Shown piece by piece: positions 11,590 through 15,236 of a DNA stretch of 15,236 nt; position 1 is the first letter of the stretch; each line of letters opens with the position of its first letter. Origin of the DNA: JACPTG01 sp964504135 (GTDB taxonomy: Archaea > Nanobdellota > Nanobdellia > Woesearchaeales > UBA10216); the NCBI GenBank assembly GCA_964504135.1, contig CAZDCW010000035.1, positions 1 to 15,236 of the forward strand, in the 5' to 3' direction. The position numbers and the translations under genes were made by a program. A model generated the notes under the pieces. It saw only the letters and a program-made list of their open reading frames with translations, made no database searches and was not told the DNA's origin.

Positions 11590-11961
11590 TCATGCCCGCG
11601 GTTCCATAAGATGAACCTTCAAACCCGTAACCTTGGTGAAGTCGCGGTCGCATGTTACCAACAGCAGTTGCCTCCCCCTGCAAATGCCTGCAATGAAAAT
11701 GTCCACCTGGTTTATGAGGCTTCCCTTAAGCCTGAGTTCCTTCTCTACTGAAGAGCTCTCAAGGGAATCCAAATAGCCATAATCCACAATTTCCAGCTCA
11801 GAAACAAGGGCGCTAAGCCTGGAAGCGCGAGATACATTGATTTCATGTACTGTGAAGCAAGTCACTGCAAGATGGTTATCAGGCATGCCTTCCAATGCAG
11901 TCTTCACAGAAAGATTATTTCTTCCTATTTCTATAATCACTGATGTGTCTAATACGAGCAT
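11590..11961 (-). CDS. vapC: VapC-type PIN-domain toxin
   Basis: 123 residues from ATG 11961. PIN-domain ribonuclease with the expected acidic set: D5 (LVLDTS), E40 (TVHE), D87 (NQVDIFIAG), D105/D107 (TCDRDF). These bind the metal that cuts RNA, commonly tRNA or rRNA in this family. Length is typical. A longer frame extends upstream, but the added residues are Arg-rich noise from the antitoxin's other frame. The strong Shine-Dalgarno GGAGGAG (11966-11972) about 5 nt before the ATG fixes the start. It overlaps the antitoxin gene by 47 nt, more than usual, which should couple their translation. Confidence 0.93.
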   Translation of the reverse strand: MLVLDTSVIIEIGRNNLSVKTALEGMPDNHLAVTCFTVHEINVSRASRLSALVSELEIVDYGYLDSLESSSVEKELRLKGSLINQVDIFIAGICRGRQLLLVTCDRDFTKVTGLKVHLMEPRA

Positions 11962-12181
11962 ATCTCTCCTCCATACTCTGCGTAACCCTTTGCCTATGCT
12001 CCCTGACAGTCCTCTGAGCCTCGTCAGCCTCCTGCGAAGACAATACGCCAAAATACTTCCAGATTGAAGCCTTGTTGGATGTCAGCCGTACAAACAATTC
12101 GCTGAAGCTTTCGTCCGGCCTCTTCAGCGAGGAAATCCTCCTGTAAGCATCCTCGGTAACGGTTATGGTCTTGACTGCCAT
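11915..12181 (-). CDS. vapB: VapB-type antitoxin
   Basis: 88 residues from ATG 12181 (MAVKTITVTEDAYRRISSLK). The opening and the following RPDESFSELFVRL match the archaeal VapB antitoxin family (the one with N-terminal KTITIT-x-EAY and GESFSDVI-type motifs), a DNA-binding N-terminus plus a helical C-terminal tail that wraps the PIN toxin. Eight more N-terminal codons are open, but the TATA element CATAAATATG at 12203-12212 starts about 30 nt before ATG 12181, giving a leaderless start there. The promoter sits partly inside the end of the CARF gene. Autoregulation by the VapBC complex is family knowledge. Confidence 0.9.
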   Translation of the reverse strand: MAVKTITVTEDAYRRISSLKRPDESFSELFVRLTSNKASIWKYFGVLSSQEADEAQRTVREHRQRVTQSMEERYARIRHISDYRNRKK

Positions 12182-12202
12182 GTTTGAATGTATGTTTAAA
12201 CT

Positions 12203-12212
12203 CATATTTATG
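12203..12212 (-). promoter_or_regulatory. TATA box for vapBC
   Basis: On the minus strand CATAAATATG starts 31 nt before ATG 12181; it overlaps the end of the CARF-like gene (stop at 12208). A second AT-rich palindromic GTTTAAAC lies at 12194-12201. Confidence 0.6.
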
Positions 12213-12867
12213 CCTTACGTTTGCTGTCAGGCACTTCAACAGCGCCCTTAACCAGGAGTTCCCCGAGCTTGGTGAGCTCCACTTTTAGCCGCCTCCCTTT
12301 CTTCGCTGTCTCCACAAGGCCAAGCTCCACCAGCCCAGGCTTCCCAGGAGCGCCGCCTATGTGGTATGCGATAAGCGGAAGGTTCATGCCGACGGCCTTC
12401 CCAAGGCTTTCCAGGGAATCATAAGGCCCCTTGTTGAAAATCTGCCTGAGCACCTTAAGCTTCTTCTCGGAAAGGGCGGAATAGTAGCTGAACTTCATGA
12501 TGGGGTATGCAATCATCGCATCACCCATAAGGCCTATCGCCTGGACGCCATTCACGAATGCAGAGCTAAGGGCCAGGCAGCTGCTCATATAGTCAGCGTC
12601 AACATTGATGATTACCGAATCCTCCCTTTCCTTGACCGCCTTGATTGCAGCGAAAAGCTCCTCCAGGTTCCTCACGCTGCCCACCAGCATATGTTCAGAC
12701 TCTACGCCAAGGCCGCGCAGCTGCTCCTTAATCCTGCTGCATCTTGGCAGGAAGCCCCTCTCTGTTAACAGGACAACCTTTGCCGCAGGAAACTCCCTCA
12801 GGCTCCTGAGGATAACGTCTCCTGCATCCTCATCAGGGCCGACAACAGCCACCATCACCCGGCGCAT
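12208..12867 (-). CDS. CARF-like ligand-sensing winged-helix regulator
   Basis: 219 residues. The N-terminal 125 form a Rossmann-like domain: MVAVVGPDEDAGDVILRSLR start, VVLLTERGF second strand, SVIINVDADYMSSCLALSSA in the place of the CARF hallmark (N-x-T/S-G-x-K-x-M-type loop), then the GVQAIGLMGD strand. The C-terminal part (about 135-205) is a winged helix-turn-helix, KLKVLRQIFNKGPYDSLESL onward with GLVELGLVETAKKGRRLKVEL as wing. This layout resembles Csa3 and the HFX_2341-type archaeal regulators. CARF domains typically bind cyclic nucleotides, but the loop here is atypical. No CRISPR array or cas gene is in the window, so its role may be outside CRISPR. It has its own TATA (12891-12898). 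An internal ATG at 12855 is a possible alternative start. Confidence 0.7.
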   Translation of the reverse strand: MRRVMVAVVGPDEDAGDVILRSLREFPAAKVVLLTERGFLPRCSRIKEQLRGLGVESEHMLVGSVRNLEELFAAIKAVKEREDSVIINVDADYMSSCLALSSAFVNGVQAIGLMGDAMIAYPIMKFSYYSALSEKKLKVLRQIFNKGPYDSLESLGKAVGMNLPLIAYHIGGAPGKPGLVELGLVETAKKGRRLKVELTKLGELLVKGAVEVPDSKRKA

Positions 12868-12890
12868 AGGCCCACCGGCCGCCAGGGGAA

Positions 12891-12898
12891 TTATTAAA
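12891..12898 (-). promoter_or_regulatory. TATA box for the CARF-like regulator
   Basis: On the minus strand TTTAATAA starts 31 nt before ATG 12867. It lies in a 98-bp divergent gap shared with the redox operon, so the regulator could act on both. Confidence 0.6.
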
Positions 12899-12933
12899 TT
12901 TTTTGTTTAACTATTGAATTGTTGCACCAAAGA

Positions 12934-12941
12934 AATTTAAA
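12934..12941 (+). promoter_or_regulatory. TATA box for the thiol-redox operon
   Basis: AAATTTAAA at about 12933-12941 starts 32-33 nt before ATG 12966 and drives the three-gene operon as a leaderless message. Confidence 0.65.
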
Positions 12942-12965
12942 CAGGCCGCTATCCAGAAAGTAACC

Positions 12966-13406
12966 ATGAGGCTTTTTGCTGCACTTCTGCTGTTGTCCCT
13001 GATTGCAGCTGGCTGCACAGGCCCGCAGAATGAGGCAATGGACGCCGGGCAGGCAGTAAAGCTGGCAGGAACAGTCTCCAATTACTACGAATACTCGCCC
13101 GACGCGTACCGGCAGGCTCTTGACAGTGGGAAAATCGTTTATCTTGAGTTCTACGCAAAGTGGTGCCCGATATGCAGGGAAAATGAGCCTGAGATATTCG
13201 CAGCCTTTGACTCGCTGGAGGACCCGGACATCGTTGGCTTCAGGGTGGACTTTGACAGGGAAGAGCAGCTCAAAAGGCAGTTCCAGATACCATACCAGCA
13301 CACAAGGCTTATCCTGAAGAACGGCAGCGTAGTGGCCAGAGGCACGGACAAATGGGACCGCACCAGAATAATTGAAGAGCTTGAAAAGGCGGCGAAAAAT
13401 GGCTAA
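12966..13406 (+). CDS. thioredoxin-fold lipoprotein
   Basis: 146 residues. Signal peptide with lipobox LIAAGC (C17), so it is anchored outside the membrane. The thioredoxin domain follows, with active site WCPIC (W66, C67, C70) after the typical LEFYAKW strand. The usual cis-proline before the T of the next strand is replaced: IPYQHTRLIL has H112 where Pro is expected. This should change substrate handling or the redox potential. The family role is transfer of electrons to thiols outside the cytoplasm. Its stop overlaps the start of CcdA by 8 nt, which makes CcdA its likely electron donor. Confidence 0.92.
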   Translation: MRLFAALLLLSLIAAGCTGPQNEAMDAGQAVKLAGTVSNYYEYSPDAYRQALDSGKIVYLEFYAKWCPICRENEPEIFAAFDSLEDPDIVGFRVDFDREEQLKRQFQIPYQHTRLILKNGSVVARGTDKWDRTRIIEELEKAAKNG

Positions 13407-14112
13407 TGCAACCCTCATTATAGCATTCCTGGCAGGAGTCCTCTCCTTCCTCTCGCCCTGCGTCCTGCCCCTCATCCCGGCGTTCTTCTCCTACATGTCA
13501 GGAGTCAGCAACCTGGAGGAAAAGCAAAGAAAGGCGCAGGCAATAATATTCGCCAACAGCGTATTCTTCGTAATCGGATTCAGCGTCGTATTTGCCCTGC
13601 TCGGAGTGCTCATAAACAGCCTTTTGGCAGGCATAGGATATGACCTCAAGGTGTGGGCAGGAAGGATAGGCGGCCTGGTAATCATATTGTTCGGCCTCTA
13701 CGTGGTTGGAATACTGAAACTCGGCTTCCTTGACGCAGAGCACAAGCTTCACCCAAGGAAATTCAGGTCAAGCTACCTTACAAGCTTCGTGTTCGGGGCA
13801 ACATTCGCAGCAGGATGGACGCCGTGCGTGGGGGCAATACTCGGCAGCATATTCACCCTGGCCATCACGCAGCCAGGAAGCGCGTTCTACATGCTCCTTG
13901 CGTACTCGCTTGGCCTCGGCCTGCCATTCCTGCTCGTAGGCTTGTTCACCAGGCAATTCTACGCGCTCATATCAAAAAGCCAGGCCTTCCTCAGGTACTT
14001 CAACATCGCAACAGGGATACTGCTGATAATAATCGGAGTCCTCGTCTTCACCGGAAACCTTGCAAGGATAGCCAGCTTTGCGCCTGTGCAAAGCCTTGTT
14101 GAGCTGGGATGA
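13399..14112 (+). CDS. ccdA: CcdA-type thiol-disulfide membrane transporter
   Basis: 237 residues from ATG 13399, inside the end of the preceding gene. An in-frame ATG at 13372 would add nine basic residues in the other gene's coding region and is less likely. Six hydrophobic segments; the family's paired cysteines are C21 in FLSPCVLPLIPAFFSY and C143 in GWTPCVGAIL. The protein carries reducing equivalents from cytoplasmic thioredoxin across the membrane to extracytoplasmic thiol proteins, here encoded on both sides of it. Its last four bases (ATGA) are shared with the start of the next gene, so translation is coupled. Confidence 0.93.
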   Translation: MANATLIIAFLAGVLSFLSPCVLPLIPAFFSYMSGVSNLEEKQRKAQAIIFANSVFFVIGFSVVFALLGVLINSLLAGIGYDLKVWAGRIGGLVIILFGLYVVGILKLGFLDAEHKLHPRKFRSSYLTSFVFGATFAAGWTPCVGAILGSIFTLAITQPGSAFYMLLAYSLGLGLPFLLVGLFTRQFYALISKSQAFLRYFNIATGILLIIIGVLVFTGNLARIASFAPVQSLVELG

Positions 14113-15155
14113 AAAAAATTGAGATTCTGGCACTGGCGGTAGTAGGGCTGATACTCGCCGGAGGAGGAATTCTGGCCTTGCTGGAAAAGCCATCAGAGCT
14201 TCCAGCCCAAAAAACAGACTACAGGCGAGCGCCTGAACTTGCGGGAATCCACGCCTACATAAACGCTGACAACATCACCATAGCATCGCAGCGCGGAAAA
14301 GTTGTCCTGGTTGATTTCTGGACCTACACCTGCATAAACTGCATACGGACGCTGCCATACCTGAAAAGCTGGCATGAGCAATACGGAAGCGACGGTCTTG
14401 TAATCATAGGCGTGCACACGCCCGAGTTCAACTTTGAAAAGGAGCTTCCTAACGTCAAAAGGGCTGTGGAAAAATACGGGATAGGATACCCTGTAGCGCT
14501 GGACAACGACTACCAGACCTGGAGGGCGTACAGGAATTCCTATTGGCCGAGGAAATACCTGATAGATGCCGACGGATACATCAGGTATGACCACATAGGC
14601 GAGGGCGCATACGAGGAAACAGAGCAGATGATAAAGCAGCTTCTCACTGAAAGGGCTGCCAGGCTGAAAGGCAGCAAGCCAAGCACAGGAATGAGCAGCC
14701 CTGCCGCGGCTGAAGTGGACTATTCAAAGATACAGACGCCAGAGCTTTACTTCGGCTACGGATTCATAAGAAGCCCGCTGGGAAACCCTGAAGGCTACAG
14801 CCCTGAAAATACAATAACCTACGGAATACCGGAAAGGATTGAGCCAAACATGGCCTACCTCCAGGGCCAATGGCAGAGCAGCAGGGACTTCATGGAATTA
14901 GCGGGAGAAAGCGGCAGGATGGTCCTTCGGTACAGCGCAAAATCAGTGAATATTGTGGCCGGCTCAGACAATACGGCAGTCCTGAGGGTGACGCTGGACA
15001 GCAGGCAGGCAGCAGGAGCAGACCTGACTTATGGGCAGGCCCTTGTGGATGAGTTCAGGCTGTACAACATTGCGGATTCCAGCTATGGGGAGCACACCAT
15101 CAGCATTGACATAACCGGCAAAGGGTTTAAGGTTTACACTTTCACATTCGGATAG
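14109..15155 (+). CDS. DipZ-like membrane-anchored thioredoxin with C-terminal beta domain
   Basis: 348 residues. A membrane anchor (about 5-25) is followed by a TlpA/DipZ-type thioredoxin domain, about 40-185: GKVVLVDFWTYTCINCIRTL with active site C75-I-N-C78 and cis-Pro in SYWPRKYLI (P147); VHTPEFNFEKELPNVKRAV is typical. After an Ala/Ser/Pro linker (about 190-203) the C-terminal 205-348 is beta-rich (ELYFGYGFIRSPLG and the LRVTLDSRQAAGADLTYGQA region), matching the beta domain that follows thioredoxin in DipZ proteins. In several bacteria CcdA and this module are one polypeptide; here they are adjacent, overlapping genes. It is the third gene of the operon and ends 81 nt from the window edge, which holds only a short T-rich stretch. 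Confidence 0.92.
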   Translation: MKKIEILALAVVGLILAGGGILALLEKPSELPAQKTDYRRAPELAGIHAYINADNITIASQRGKVVLVDFWTYTCINCIRTLPYLKSWHEQYGSDGLVIIGVHTPEFNFEKELPNVKRAVEKYGIGYPVALDNDYQTWRAYRNSYWPRKYLIDADGYIRYDHIGEGAYEETEQMIKQLLTERAARLKGSKPSTGMSSPAAAEVDYSKIQTPELYFGYGFIRSPLGNPEGYSPENTITYGIPERIEPNMAYLQGQWQSSRDFMELAGESGRMVLRYSAKSVNIVAGSDNTAVLRVTLDSRQAAGADLTYGQALVDEFRLYNIADSSYGEHTISIDITGKGFKVYTFTFG

Positions 15156-15236
15156 CAAAGGTCTTTTCAGCCGCATCCGGCCTGATTGAAAACCCGTTTT
15201 TGCTTTAACGTATATCAAAGGAAACTAATATTCGGA
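15156..15236. other. downstream intergenic tail with T-rich stretch
   Basis: 81 bases with no frame I can support. The run GTTTTTGCTTTAACG (15189-15203) is a possible T-rich terminator for the redox operon. The remainder is unremarkable. Confidence 0.3.

Noticed and set aside
11962..12051. N-terminal extension of the PIN protein (30 residues)
   Set aside because: The extension is Arg-rich, lies in the vapB coding region in another frame, and the Shine-Dalgarno sits just before ATG 11961.
11573..13630. 15-base match AACAGCCTTTTGGCA at about 11573 and 13616
   Set aside because: One copy lies in ccdA coding sequence and the other in a 20-nt gap; with 15 kb searched, a match of this length is not unlikely by chance.

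Overview
The window is almost certainly archaeal, and its gene content looks like a DPANN-type or other deep euryarchaeal lineage; I cannot fix the phylum from sequence alone. Nearly every gene or operon head has a T/A-rich TATA element starting 29-34 nt before its start codon, which is the layout of leaderless archaeal mRNA. A few genes instead carry a G-rich Shine-Dalgarno. One tRNA has bulge-helix-bulge (BHB) introns. There are archaeal-style small membrane proteins, VapB/PIN, AbrB and CARF-like regulators, and an MNT/HEPN-type protein.

Left part (1-1700): three perfect 81-bp tandem copies form the C-terminal end of an open frame (27-residue protein repeats) whose stop codon lies inside a tRNA-Ser(TGA). 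Two exported proteins follow: a small RCPxxVxCxW-type protein and a lipoprotein built of eight 26-residue two-cysteine repeats. Next, on the minus strand, is a tRNA-Val(GAC) that I read as carrying three introns, at 37/38, 53/54 and 59/60.

Middle (1700-8140): mostly minus strand. It holds a four-helix membrane protein, a 24-codon hydrophobic micro-ORF (plus strand), a winged-helix regulator coupled to a two-helix membrane protein, a bacterial-type threonyl-tRNA synthetase, a Cys-rich micro-ORF (plus strand), a tandem pair of small diverged paralogues, an HExxH protein with an unusual His/Ala/Glu-rich tail, two uncharacterised helical proteins, and an AbrB-type regulator.

Right part (8200-15236): an operon-like plus-strand group starts with a 713-residue protein that appears to be a tandem nucleotidyltransferase followed by tandem HEPN-like helical domains, in which the first copy of the nucleotidyltransferase and the second copy of HEPN seem catalytically dead. 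Two unrecognised proteins follow that are paralogous to each other. Then come a VapBC toxin-antitoxin pair and a CARF-plus-winged-helix regulator on the minus strand, and a divergent three-gene thiol-redox operon (thioredoxin lipoprotein, CcdA, DipZ-like thioredoxin with a C-terminal beta domain) on the plus strand.

The strongest second-look items are the three-intron tRNA-Val, the NT-NT-HEPN-HEPN protein with its paralogue pair, the repeat protein that runs into tRNA-Ser, and the 8x26 cysteine-repeat lipoprotein.
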